Shown here piece by piece: positions 9,596 through 19,400 of a DNA stretch of 64,000 nt. The stretch is from Larkinella humicola (GTDB lineage Bacteria; Bacteroidota; Bacteroidia; Cytophagales; Spirosomataceae), in assembly GCF_008727875.1 (NCBI RefSeq), contig NZ_VTWS01000003.1:866728-930727 (forward strand), in the 5' to 3' direction. How positions within the stretch are numbered: position 1 is the first letter of the stretch; each line of letters opens with the position of its first letter. The notes beneath the pieces are model-generated. The model was not told the origin of the DNA. It searched no databases and saw only the letters and a list, made by a program, of their open reading frames with translations. The translations under genes and the position numbers were made by a program.

Positions 9596-12178
9596 ATGAA
9601 AAAACAACACCTATTTGCCGTTTTGGGCTGGTGGCTGGTGCTCACGTCCACGTTCGCCCAGACGAATAACGCTCCGTCGAATCTGGTCGCTTCGGCCCAA
9701 TCCAGCAGCCAGATCAATCTGACCTGGAAAGACAACAGCACCGGCGAATCGGGCTTCGAAATTGAAATCAGTACCGATAACCGGTCGTTTTCGAAAATTG
9801 CCGATGCTGATGCCAACGCCACGTCGTACCAAAGCACCGGTTTGAAGCCCACCACCCGATACTATTACCGAATCCGGGCGAGTTTGCGGGGTGGCCCAAC
9901 CCCTAATTCAAATACTGCCGATGCTACAACGCTTCCCGTGCCGACGTCAACCGTAACCGACCTGAAAGCGACGGCAAAAAGCACCACGTCCATCGAATTG
10001 ACCTGGACGGACATCGGCAAAGAAGCCGAGTACTACCTCGAACGGCGAACGGGGCAATCGGGTCGTTTTGAGCGGATTGCCAGCACGACGGTGGGGTATA
10101 CCGACAACAACCGGACGCCGGCGACGGAGTACTGCTACCGGATCATGCTGGCTACGTACGAAGCCGCACCGTATTCCAGCATCGTCTGTGCCACGACGCA
10201 AGCTCCACCCATTGCGAAGCCCAACAATCCGGCGCGGCTGACGGCCACGGCGGTTTCGCCCAGCCAGATCAATCTACAATGGGCCGATGTGTCGGATAAT
10301 GAAACCGGTTTTGAACTGGAACGCTCAACGGATGGCGCTTCGTTTCAGAAAATCGCTGATCTGGGAGCCAATGCCACGTCGTACAGCGACCCGAATTTGC
10401 AACCGCGTACCCAATATTTTTACCGCATTCTGGCTAAAAACGCAGCCGGTTCCTCCACCTATTCCAACGTAGCGGATGCAACGACGCCCGACGCTCCGCC
10501 CGCAACCCCCGCCCGGCTAGCAGCGACGGCGGTTTCGCCCAATCAGATCAATTTGCAGTGGGCCGACGTGTCGGACAATGAGACCGGTTTTCAACTCGAA
10601 CAAAGTCCTGACGGGGCGATCTGGAAAAAAATTGCCGATCTCCCGGCCAACACGACAACGCATCAACATACCGGTCTGAATCCGGCTACGAAGTACTTTT
10701 ACCGGGTTAAGGCCACCAATGCCGTAGGTGAATCCGGCTTTTCCAATACCGCCGACGCAACCACGCAGGACAAACCGCTGACTCCGCCCGTGGCGCCGGC
10801 CCGGCTGACGGCCACGGCGGTTTCGGCCACCCAGATTAACCTGGTTTGGGCGGACTTATCGGACAACGAAAGCGGTTTTATGATCGAGCGCAGTGCCAAT
10901 GGTACCAGCGACTGGACTAAAGTCGGCGATGCAGCAGCGAACGCGACCTCTTTTCAGAATACCGGTCTGCAACCCGTCACGAAGTATTTTTACCGCATTC
11001 TGGCGACCAACGTGGCTGGGCAGTCGGCTTTTTCCAACATTGCCGATGCCACGACGCCCGATGTGGCCCCGGTTGCACCCGCCCGGCTGATGGCCACCGC
11101 GACGTCGGCGGTTAGCGTTACGCTCAGTTGGGCCGATTTATCGGGCAACGAAACCGGTTTTGAAATTGAACGTGGTAGGAGTGAAACCGGTACGTTCAGC
11201 AAACTGGCGGATGTAGCCGCGAATGTGACCACCTACGAAGACCGGGGCCTGACGCCTGCGGAACCGTATTGCTACCGGATTCGGGCCAGAAACGCGATTG
11301 GCGCGTCAGACTTCTCCAACGCGGCCTGTGTCACGACGCCGAACGTACCCCCAGCCGCGCCCGCCCGACTGACCGCCACCGCCGTTGCACCAACTCAGAT
11401 TAATCTGGCCTGGGCCGATCTGTCGACGAACGAAAGCGGTTTTGAAATCGAGCGGGGGAGTAGCGCGACAGGTTCGTTTACAAAAATTGCCGATGTAGCC
11501 CCCAATGCTACGACCTACGAAGACAAAAACCGGGTTGATAATACCACGTATTGTTACCGGGTCCGGGCCAAAAATGCCGCTGGCGTTTCGGGCTTCACCG
11601 ACGCGGTTTGCGCCACCACGCCCCTGGCTCCTCCGGCAGTTCCCGGAACGCTGGTGGCCCAATTAGCCGATTACGATCAGGTGCTGTTAACGTGGCCTGT
11701 GGTATCGTCCGGTACGGTTACAGTCGCGATTGAACGATCGACGGACCCGAATGCCGGATTTACAGAGATTGCGCAGCAGCCAGCCGCCCAAACCAACTAC
11801 CTCGACACGGGTTTACAGGAATTTACGACCTATTACTATCGCATTCGGGCTGTCAACCCGGCAGGAAAATCGGGCTATTCCAATGTTGCCAACGTGCGGA
11901 TTGAGGAGATCATCATTGCGGTGGAAGATGAATGGGCGACGCACACGTTCTTTTCCGTCAGTCAGAAAACCCTGCAGGTCAACACCAACTGGTTCCAGCC
12001 CACCCAAACAACCATTCAACTGATCACCATGACGGGACAGGTCGTTTTGACCGATACCCGCAAGGTGCATCCCGCTGATGTCTGGACGTATTCGCTTGAT
12101 CGGCTACCCACCGGGATTTATCTCATTGCCCTCGTCGCCGACGGGCGTTCGCTCACCAAACGGTTTCTTTTGCCATGA
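9596..12178 (+). CDS. Eight-module Fn3 protein with T9SS class-A C-terminal sorting domain (860 aa)
   Basis: ATG 9596 (MKKQHLFAVLGWWLVLTSTFAQ) starts a signal peptide; the upstream in-frame codon lies inside the previous gene. Eight fibronectin type III modules of about 95 residues follow, each opening with a PARLTATAVSPSQINL-type strand, then a W-A-D-x-S-x-N-E-x-G-F turn, a YFYRI or YCYRI strand and a linker. Modules 3-7 are nearly identical. The final ~70 residues (TIQLITMTGQVVLTDTRK, then LPTGIYLIALVADGRS, KRFLLP) match the Por-secretion class-A sorting tail, so the protein should cross the outer membrane by T9SS and be anchored or released. An adhesin, matrix or glycan-binding role is inferred. 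It starts 11 nt after the preceding stop and overlaps the next gene by 4 nt. Confidence 0.85.
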   Translation: MKKQHLFAVLGWWLVLTSTFAQTNNAPSNLVASAQSSSQINLTWKDNSTGESGFEIEISTDNRSFSKIADADANATSYQSTGLKPTTRYYYRIRASLRGGPTPNSNTADATTLPVPTSTVTDLKATAKSTTSIELTWTDIGKEAEYYLERRTGQSGRFERIASTTVGYTDNNRTPATEYCYRIMLATYEAAPYSSIVCATTQAPPIAKPNNPARLTATAVSPSQINLQWADVSDNETGFELERSTDGASFQKIADLGANATSYSDPNLQPRTQYFYRILAKNAAGSSTYSNVADATTPDAPPATPARLAATAVSPNQINLQWADVSDNETGFQLEQSPDGAIWKKIADLPANTTTHQHTGLNPATKYFYRVKATNAVGESGFSNTADATTQDKPLTPPVAPARLTATAVSATQINLVWADLSDNESGFMIERSANGTSDWTKVGDAAANATSFQNTGLQPVTKYFYRILATNVAGQSAFSNIADATTPDVAPVAPARLMATATSAVSVTLSWADLSGNETGFEIERGRSETGTFSKLADVAANVTTYEDRGLTPAEPYCYRIRARNAIGASDFSNAACVTTPNVPPAAPARLTATAVAPTQINLAWADLSTNESGFEIERGSSATGSFTKIADVAPNATTYEDKNRVDNTTYCYRVRAKNAAGVSGFTDAVCATTPLAPPAVPGTLVAQLADYDQVLLTWPVVSSGTVTVAIERSTDPNAGFTEIAQQPAAQTNYLDTGLQEFTTYYYRIRAVNPAGKSGYSNVANVRIEEIIIAVEDEWATHTFFSVSQKTLQVNTNWFQPTQTTIQLITMTGQVVLTDTRKVHPADVWTYSLDRLPTGIYLIALVADGRSLTKRFLLP

Positions 12179-12621
12179 AAAAACAACGTTATTTTTTGCT
12201 GTTTCTCGTTTTGATGAGTCTGGGAAGCTGCCGGGTGAAACCGCTGGCACCCATTACCGATTTGCTGGCGAAAGTCTGGAAAGCCAATACCGTTAAAGAA
12301 GCGGATTTGCTTGTGTTTACGTTGGGATCTTCCACGAACATTAAACCGGGTTATACCCGCTTCCGGCTCGACTTAAGCCAGGCTGACAAGGCCAGTTTAA
12401 TCGACATCGATGGACGGCTGGTAACAGGAACCTGGACGGTATCGACCGACAACAAACGCCTGATATTGAGCAATCTGACACCCAAACCGACTAATACCGG
12501 CGGCCTTATTGAATACTATATTTTAAGCGAACCCGACGGTTTATCCCTGCAATTGCAACGCACGGCGGAAAGCCGTAAAACCGGTAACACGATTGATCAA
12601 TACGCCCTGATTCCGGAATAA
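12175..12621 (+). CDS. Small lipoprotein of the surface operon (148 aa)
   Basis: The ATG at 12175 overlaps the previous stop (ATGA). The N-terminus MKKQRYFLLFLVLMSLGSC is a lipoprotein signal with the lipobox ending at Cys19. The remaining ~130 residues are rich in beta strands (GTWTVSTDNKRLILSNLTPK) and look like the small lipocalin-like lipoproteins common in Cytophagales, where a 'W-K-A/T-G-T-W' pattern precedes a meander of strands; no exact family is claimed. As the last gene of the operon it may be the membrane anchor or accessory of the surface system. It is followed by an inverted-repeat element that probably also ends transcription. Confidence 0.65.
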   Translation: MKKQRYFLLFLVLMSLGSCRVKPLAPITDLLAKVWKANTVKEADLLVFTLGSSTNIKPGYTRFRLDLSQADKASLIDIDGRLVTGTWTVSTDNKRLILSNLTPKPTNTGGLIEYYILSEPDGLSLQLQRTAESRKTGNTIDQYALIPE

Positions 12622-12637
12622 TTGATTGCAGTGACAG

Positions 12638-12780
12638 TAGCCCCCGGTTTCGACCGGGTGGACGGGAAAATGACGGTAACGCCGACAGCCGAACCGTTTT
12701 AACGGTTTAGAAACCGTTAAAACGGTTGTTAAAAGCTAACAAAATGGCGTTTATAAACCCCCGGTTGAAACCGGGGGCTA
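12638..12780. repeat. 143-bp intergenic inverted-repeat element
   Basis: The convergent gap contains perfect 14-bp terminal inverted repeats, TAGCCCCCGGTTTC at 12638-12651 and GAAACCGGGGGCTA at 12767-12780. Inside lies a perfect 17-bp inverted repeat (12692-12708 and 12711-12727) separated by only two bases, each arm built from AACCGTTTT/AACGGTTT units. Each terminal repeat also forms its own hairpin: 12643-12658 with a TTCG loop, and 12758-12777. It resembles a REP- or MITE-type non-coding element and could also act as a bidirectional terminator between the + lipoprotein gene and the - oxidoreductase gene. No transposase or target duplication was seen. Confidence 0.7.
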
Positions 12781-12816
12781 GAAAAAACCTGACGGCAATT
12801 GAAAACCACACGGTTT

Positions 12817-14166
12817 TTATACTTTCGGCTCCCAGCCTTTTTCGTAATCGCGACTCCAGAGCTTTTGCGCTTCTTTGTCACCAATGATATGGCCGTTTTT
12901 GGGGTCGATTTTCAAATCCCGGCCCACGCGCCAGGCAATGTTGCCCAACTGCATCGCCACTACACTTTTATACCCCAATTCAACATCGCAGTTCGGACGG
13001 CGGTTGTTCTTGATTGCGTCCAGAAAGTCGGCAACGTGGAGATTGTCCATGCCCAAACTCGGGCTGGCCGTATTCCGTCCCTGCACATCGCCTTCGCCAT
13101 CACCGACGGATTTGATCTCCTTCACCAGCTTGCCATCCAGATCATAGACTTTGTAGCTGTCGCCACCGGTATCCAGACTGCCGTTTTCGCCGTAGAAAAT
13201 AATACCCCGATCCAGGCCTTCGATTTTCCGGCCGTTTGAGCTTCGGGACTCCCACATCAGCGACACGCGACCGGGATAATCCATCGTAATCACCTGCGTA
13301 TCGGGCGTTTCCCAGTCATCTTTGAACTCATAGCGACCCCCTACGGAGGTGACTCGCGTTGGAAAATCGACGTTCAATCCCCAGCGGGCTACATCGACTT
13401 CGTGGGTGCCGTTGTTCAGTGCTTCGCCGGTTCCCCAGTGCCAGAACCAGTGCCAGTCATAGTGAATCAGTCCTTCTTTGTACGGCATACGCGGAGCCGG
13501 GCCTTGCCACAGTTCATAATCCAGCCAGGACGGAACCGTGCCCGGTTTTAAAACCGTAGCCTTGCGTTTGTTCGTATACCAGGCTTTCGCCAGATACACG
13601 CGTCCGATAATGCCCTTGTGCAACTGCTGAATCCCTTCCGTCAAAACCGGTGCCGACCGGCGTTGGGCGCCCATCTGCACCACCTTGTTGTATTTCCGGG
13701 CGGCCGCAATGGCCAGTTCGCCCTCGTGCGGATTGTGGCTCAGCGGTTTTTCAACATACACGTGTTTTCCGGCCTGACAGCCCATGATGGTCAGCGGAGC
13801 GTGCCAATGGTCGGGCGTGGCGATGTAGATGGCATCGATCGATTTGTCCTCCAGCACTTTCCGGCAGTCTTTTTCGGATTTCGGGCTGGCCGTTGCTTTA
13901 ACCTTTTTGATGGTGGCGATGGCCTTCGGAATGGTGCGCTCATCTACGTCACAAACCGTGGCGACTTCCGCGTTTTTCTGTCCGGCAATGGTGCCGCCCA
14001 TGCTGTTTCCGCGGCTATTGACGCCAATCGTGGCTACCCGAACCAGTTCATTCGCCCCGATGATGCGGTTATAGCTTTTGGCACTGAATCCGAAGGCCGT
14101 TCCGCCGACGGCCAGGCTGGCCGAACCGGCGGCTATTTTCTTAATAAATTCACGTCTTTTTTCCAT
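12817..14166 (-). CDS. Gfo/Idh/MocA family oxidoreductase, Tat-exported (449 aa)
   Basis: A nucleotide-dependent sugar-type oxidoreductase. The N-terminus MEKRREFIKKIAAGSASLAVGG carries a twin-arginine (Tat) motif RREFIK and a hydrophobic stretch, implying export in folded form with bound cofactor. A Rossmann region starts near residue 43 (VRVATIGVNSRG), the family motif EKP is at 139-141, and a C-terminal substrate domain contains GALNNGTHEVD-type residues (near 250) and GRFEYKDDW-like strands. It lies 9 nt downstream of a DUF1080 gene in a SusC/SusD operon; Gfo/DUF1080 pairs are associated with 3-keto-glycoside turnover. The actual sugar is unknown. Confidence 0.85.
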   Translation of the reverse strand: MEKRREFIKKIAAGSASLAVGGTAFGFSAKSYNRIIGANELVRVATIGVNSRGNSMGGTIAGQKNAEVATVCDVDERTIPKAIATIKKVKATASPKSEKDCRKVLEDKSIDAIYIATPDHWHAPLTIMGCQAGKHVYVEKPLSHNPHEGELAIAAARKYNKVVQMGAQRRSAPVLTEGIQQLHKGIIGRVYLAKAWYTNKRKATVLKPGTVPSWLDYELWQGPAPRMPYKEGLIHYDWHWFWHWGTGEALNNGTHEVDVARWGLNVDFPTRVTSVGGRYEFKDDWETPDTQVITMDYPGRVSLMWESRSSNGRKIEGLDRGIIFYGENGSLDTGGDSYKVYDLDGKLVKEIKSVGDGEGDVQGRNTASPSLGMDNLHVADFLDAIKNNRRPNCDVELGYKSVVAMQLGNIAWRVGRDLKIDPKNGHIIGDKEAQKLWSRDYEKGWEPKV

Positions 14167-14175
14167 GCGCAGGGC

Positions 14176-14892
14176 TTATAACTCTTTGATTTTGATATTT
14201 TTAAACGAAACCTCACCGCCATGTTCCTGCAACAGAATATGGCCTTTTTCAACCGTTCCAAAAGCGGGTTCGGCTTTGTTGAACTTACTCAGCGCCACCG
14301 CATCCGTAAACGCCTGACTGCCGCGTGTAAACTCCAGAATCTTCACGCCATTCAGCCAGTGTTCCACTTTTTTGGCTTTGGAAACGATTCGCACCGTATT
14401 CCACTGACCTGGTTCATGGATCTTTTTCAGGGCCGCATTGGGCGGTATCACATCATAAAACGAGCCCGTCAGGTGGTTTTCCTTCTTGTTGTCTTCCGCC
14501 AGTTTATCATCCAGAAGCTGGTATTCCATGCCCAGATTACCGCCTTTATCGTATTTCGTGTAAAAATACTTGACGCCACTGTTGCCAGTCGGTTCGATAG
14601 TGTAATCGAACCTCAGATCAAAATCCGAATACTGGTTTTCGCTGACAATATCCCCGCCTTTACCGCCTTTTTTGGCCGTCAGCGTCCCGTCTTTGATTTC
14701 CCAACCCGCCGGAACCGGATTTCCCGCTGGTGTTTTCCAACCCGCCGAACTCGTGCCGTCAAACAGCAGAACCCAGCCGTCCTTTTTTTCTTTTCCAGTC
14801 AAGGTGTTGGCCTTCTGGGCGAAAACCGCCGTTGGCAGCAGCATTCCGAGCGTCAAAATACCTAAAAGCCCTGGTATCATCCGTGTTTTCAT
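14176..14892 (-). CDS. DUF1080 / 3-keto-disaccharide hydrolase-like protein (238 aa)
   Basis: I chose ATG 14892 (MKTRMIPGLLGILTLGML), 5 nt after the SusD stop; the alternative TTG at 14901 would overlap it. After a signal peptide ending TAVFAQ the protein has the hallmark DGWVLLFDGTSSAGWK start, followed by a jelly-roll (YSDFDLRFDYTIEPTGNSG, GMEYQLLDD, GQWNTVRIV, VEHWLNGVKILEF) of the DUF1080 concanavalin-like family. Members have been described as 3-keto-glucoside hydrolases or lyases. The neighbouring Gfo/Idh/MocA oxidoreductase supports an oxidise-then-cleave route for glycosides. It is probably periplasmic. The substrate is not deducible. Confidence 0.85.
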   Translation of the reverse strand: MKTRMIPGLLGILTLGMLLPTAVFAQKANTLTGKEKKDGWVLLFDGTSSAGWKTPAGNPVPAGWEIKDGTLTAKKGGKGGDIVSENQYSDFDLRFDYTIEPTGNSGVKYFYTKYDKGGNLGMEYQLLDDKLAEDNKKENHLTGSFYDVIPPNAALKKIHEPGQWNTVRIVSKAKKVEHWLNGVKILEFTRGSQAFTDAVALSKFNKAEPAFGTVEKGHILLQEHGGEVSFKNIKIKEL

Positions 14893-14897
14893 GCGTC

Positions 14898-16406
14898 TCA
14901 ATAGCCAGGGTTTTGCTTGATTTTATCCGGATTCGATTGAATAACCGACAACGGAATCGGAAACAGCAGCATGTTGTCGCTCCACGAAGCCGGGTTAAAT
15001 CCATTCTGTTCTTTCTGCTCCTGCGACATCACGGTTTTGGCCCGTTCCGTTCTGACCAGATCGAACCACCGGTGGTTTTCAAAAGCCAGCTCGACCCGAC
15101 GCTCTTTTTCGATGGCCAGCAAGAACGCTTCACTGGAGGTAAAAGGCGGATAATCAGCCAGTATACTTGCCGAACCGCCGGTGCTGTTCCGGGCGCGCTG
15201 GCGAATTTTATTGAGGTAAACGAGGGCGGTTTCGGACTGCTTGCCCTGCCGAACGAGTGCTTCGGCGTAGAGCAGGTAGACATCCGCCAACCGAAGTTCG
15301 ATCCAGTTGTTGTCGTTGTCGGAACCCGCAAACGAGACGTCGTAGTATTTCCGTACGTATTTCTCGTTCACCGTGTTGCCACCCGGCACCGCCACGTAGT
15401 TATCGCTCATGGATACGGTTTTTCGCGGATCACCAGTTTCGTAGGCTGCCGATATCGACGGCGTGGGCGCGTTAAAACCGCTCTTGTCGCCAACCAAAAC
15501 AACTTCCCGGTTCGAAAACCGGGGCGCGAAATCATTGTTCCACGGGCTTCCCGTTGTCGTTCCGCCCTTTTTGTATTGAATCTCGAACAAGGATTCGGCC
15601 GTGTTTTCATTTTTCACATCGAACAACGCCTTGTAATCCGGCACCAGCGAATAGGTCGGCATGCTGATCACTTCCAGGGCTTTGGCTTCCGCCAAAGCGT
15701 AATGCGATGCGCCTTTTTTCAGGGGAAAACCGGCCATCGTCATGTAGACTTTCGCCAGCAGCCCTTTGGCACCGCCCACCGTGACGCGTCCTTTGTCGAC
15801 CGTTGCGTACGAAACCGGCAGATTGGCCTCGGCGAATTTCAGATCCTCGACGATAAAGTCATAGATCTCCTGCGTCGATGTGCGCCCGACGGCATAGGCT
15901 TCCGAAACCGATAACTGTTTGTCGACTTTCGGCACATCGCCGTAAACGCGAACCAGCCAGAAATACATCAGCGCCCGAACGAATTTGGCCTCCGCCTTAT
16001 ACTGCTCTTTCAGTTTTGGATCTTTGAACGGTACGGCGTCGATTTTATCCAGCACGATGTTGCACCGCAGAATGGTGTTGTAGACGTTGTTCCAGAAATT
16101 CAGAACAAACGTATTGTCAGACAGCATCACATCCCCGAAATTGTCGATGGACGTCATGTTTTTGGAGTCGCCGGGCACCCAGGAAAACGTCGTATTATCC
16201 GAACGAACCTCGCCCATGTAGATAAAAAGCTGGTTGTAGACATTCCGCAGCGACGCATAAGGCGACATAACCGCCTGATTCATATCCTGTTCGGTCTTGT
16301 AAAATACGCCCGCGTTCATGTCCGAAATGGGTTGGAGGTTGATAAACTCCTCCTTGCAGGAGAAAGAAACCGCAATGAGCAGGACGAGTATAAGAATTCG
16401 TTTCAT
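14898..16406 (-). CDS. SusD/RagB family outer-membrane lipoprotein (502 aa)
   Basis: The substrate-capturing lipoprotein of a SusC/SusD pair. The signal MKRILILVLLIAVSFSC places the lipidated Cys at residue 17. Helical TPR-like SusD features follow: YKTEQDMNQAVMSPYASLRN, NNVYNTILRCNIVLDKID, AEAKFVRALMYFWLVRVYGDVP (near residue 150), LRLADVYLLYAEALVRQGK and the C-terminal ELAFENHRWFDLVRT with a closing ...NPGY. It lies 26 nt downstream of susC. It should sit on the cell surface as the lid over the SusC barrel. No insertion or truncation is visible. Confidence 0.93.
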   Translation of the reverse strand: MKRILILVLLIAVSFSCKEEFINLQPISDMNAGVFYKTEQDMNQAVMSPYASLRNVYNQLFIYMGEVRSDNTTFSWVPGDSKNMTSIDNFGDVMLSDNTFVLNFWNNVYNTILRCNIVLDKIDAVPFKDPKLKEQYKAEAKFVRALMYFWLVRVYGDVPKVDKQLSVSEAYAVGRTSTQEIYDFIVEDLKFAEANLPVSYATVDKGRVTVGGAKGLLAKVYMTMAGFPLKKGASHYALAEAKALEVISMPTYSLVPDYKALFDVKNENTAESLFEIQYKKGGTTTGSPWNNDFAPRFSNREVVLVGDKSGFNAPTPSISAAYETGDPRKTVSMSDNYVAVPGGNTVNEKYVRKYYDVSFAGSDNDNNWIELRLADVYLLYAEALVRQGKQSETALVYLNKIRQRARNSTGGSASILADYPPFTSSEAFLLAIEKERRVELAFENHRWFDLVRTERAKTVMSQEQKEQNGFNPASWSDNMLLFPIPLSVIQSNPDKIKQNPGY

Positions 16407-16432
16407 GTTCCAGAAGTTTGACGATCAGGTAA

Positions 16433-19400
16433 TTAAAAACTTACGTTAAGACCAGCGATGATGGTGCGGGCGGCCGGATACCCCAGGTAATCACCACCCC
16501 GCGACAACCCGTCGCCCTGGCTGCTCGTTTCCGGATCGAAGCCCGGATAGTTCGTGAAGGTGTACAGGTTTTGCCCCGTCACGTAAACCCGTAAACCTTT
16601 GACGTGCAGGCGTTGGGTGAGAGCCGGTGCGAAATTATAGCCCAGCGAAACATTGCGGATGCGCAGGAACGAGCCGTCTTCCACCCAATAGCTGGAAGGC
16701 TCTTTCTGCAAGCCTTTCGGGTCACGGTTGGCCCGCAGAATGTCGCCCGATCCCGGGTCACTTTCCGACCGCCAGCGATCGATCAACTTGGTCCGTCCGT
16801 TCCGGTCGCCGTGGTAAATACCGACCATCCGGTTGAAGAAACTAAACAGTTTGGCACCCTGCGAACCGGTCAACTGCACATTCAGATCGAAGCGGTTGTA
16901 CGAAAAATCGTTGCTAAAACCGTACATAAACTTCGGCTGGTTATTGCCCAGATAGGTTTTGTCGGCAGCACTGATGATGCCGTCTTTGTTGATGTCGACG
17001 TAGCGCGGATCGCCGGGGTGGTCGTTCGCCAAATGGGGCGCAGCATCCAGCTCCGACTGATTTTTGAAGACCCCGTCGTACTGGTAGCCGTAGAACGTGG
17101 CAATGGGCTGGCCAATCGTCGTAATAAACGTGTTATTCGCGTTGGGCGCACCCGCATAAATCGGCAGCCGATCCGGCCCCAGTGCCAGCACTTTGTTTTT
17201 GTTGAAGGAAATGTTGAAATCCGTCGACCATTTCAGCTTGCCGATCAGGTTGCGGGTTCTCACCAGGTATTCCATGCCTTTGTTTTCCACCTGCCCGATG
17301 TTCTGAAGCTGCGTCGCGTAGCCAGTCAGCGTCGGAACCGGCACGTTCAGCAGCAGATCCACCGACCGGCTGTTGTAGAAATCCGCTTCCACCTGAATCC
17401 GCCCGTTCAGTAAGCCCAGATCAAAACCGAGGTTCCACTGCCGGGTTTTTTCCCAGCCCAGATCGGGGTTCGGGTAGTTGATCGGATTGACGGAATTAAC
17501 CAGGCTGTTGTTCAGGATGTAATAATTGGAACTGGTGCGGGCAATGGCGTCATAATTGCCGATGCGGTTATTGCCGACCAAACCCCAGCTCGCCCGCAGT
17601 TTCAGGTCCGTAATTTGCCGGATGTCCTGCATAAACGGTTCACTGCTCACCCGCCAGCCGACGGAGAGCGACGGAAACGTCCCCCATTTGTTGTTGGCCC
17701 CGAACTTGGACGAGCCATCGGTTCGGATGCTGGCCGTCAGCAGGTATTTTTCATCGTACGCGTACGTAAACCGGCCTAAATACGAAATCAGTGAGTTGCG
17801 GAATTCCGTGTTGGTTCCGCCCACGATTTGCCCGGCATTCAGGGTCCGGATCACGTCATTGGGAAAATTCTGGGCCATCACCTGCGTGTATTCGCCGAAG
17901 GTTTTCTGGGCCGTATACCCCGCCAACAGGCCAATGGCGTGTTTATTAAAAAGCGTCTTGTTGTAATTCAACGTATGTTCGATCAGCCAGTTGCGGTCCA
18001 GCCAGGTTTCATTCCGGGCATCGGCGGTTTTGGGCGCGCGCGAACCGTCGGTATCGACAAACGAAGGGCGGTAGTATTTCAACCGCTTGTTTTCCAGCGA
18101 GCCGTTCAAACTGATCCGGTATCTCAGGCCTTCGATGATTTCATACTGCCCGTAGACCGAAGCAATCAGTCCGTTTCTGGTCGTAAAATTGGTTATGTTT
18201 TCCGCAATACCGACCGGGTTGGCGACGTCGCCCGCCCAGATTTCGGGGTTCCGAACCTGCGAACCGTAGGTACCATCGGCATTTCTGAGCGGATAAATCG
18301 GTGGCAGGTATACCGCATACGCCAGCGGGCTGTCTTTCCCGTCATCGACGTTGTTGTTTTCGGAATAATAGGCACTGATGGTGGTACCGATCTCCAGCTT
18401 TTTGCTGATGTTCGACGTAACGTTTGCCCGCAAATTGTACCGTTTGAAGTCGGTTTTGATCTGAATACCTTCCTGATTCGTATACCCTGCGGAAATCGCA
18501 TACCGGGTTTTCTCAACGCCCCCAGTTACGGAAAGCTCGTGCCGCTGCGTTGCAGCAATCCGGAAAATTTGGTCCTGCCAGTTGATGTCCGCAAACTGGC
18601 TCGGATCGTTAAAACTTTCGGGAATGACGTAAAAGCTGGAGTTCGTATATTTTTGGCGGACGGAATTGGGATCATTGATGGTATGCGGGGCATTGCCGGG
18701 CATCGGTGCCCGATCCAGCCAGGCCTGGTTGTGGCCGTCTTTAAAAAACTCAATGTACTCCCGGGTGTTCATGACGTCCATTTTTCTGGCAACCTGCTGA
18801 ATCCCGTAAAAAGCGTTGTAAGAGATGGTTGGAGCGCCGATGCTCCCTTTTTTCGTCGTAACAATAATAACCCCATTGGAACCCCGCGACCCGTAAATGG
18901 CGGTAGAAGAGGCATCTTTCAACACCTGAATGCTTTCAATATCGGACGGGTTCACCAGCGAAAACGCACTGCCTTCAATCGGATACCCGTCGATCACGTA
19001 GAGGGGCGCATTTCCTGCCGTAATGGAACCCGTTCCCCGCACCCGCACCGACAGGCCTTCGCCACCGGGAGCACCGTTGATCTGCTGCACCTGCACGCCC
19101 GCCATCTGGCCCACCAGCGCTTCACCATAGGAAACCGCTGCCTTGTTTTTGAATTTGTCCGCCGAAATAGTCGCAATGGCCCCGGTCAGATCAGCTTTTT
19201 TCTGGGTGCCGTATCCCACGACGACCACTTCACTCAGCGTTTTGTCGTCGGACTTCAGCGTGATCGTAAACGTGGTCTGGCTGTTAACCGGAACTTCCTG
19301 ATTCACAAACCCAACGTAGGAAAACACCAGCACCGATTTGGTATCCGGCACCGAAAGGCGAAAAGCGCCTTCGGCATCGGTGGACGTTCCTTTGGTCGTG

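Noticed and set aside
14730..15914. A 394-codon + strand frame opposite susD
   Set aside because: It overlaps SusD and DUF1080 entirely and has no recognisable content.
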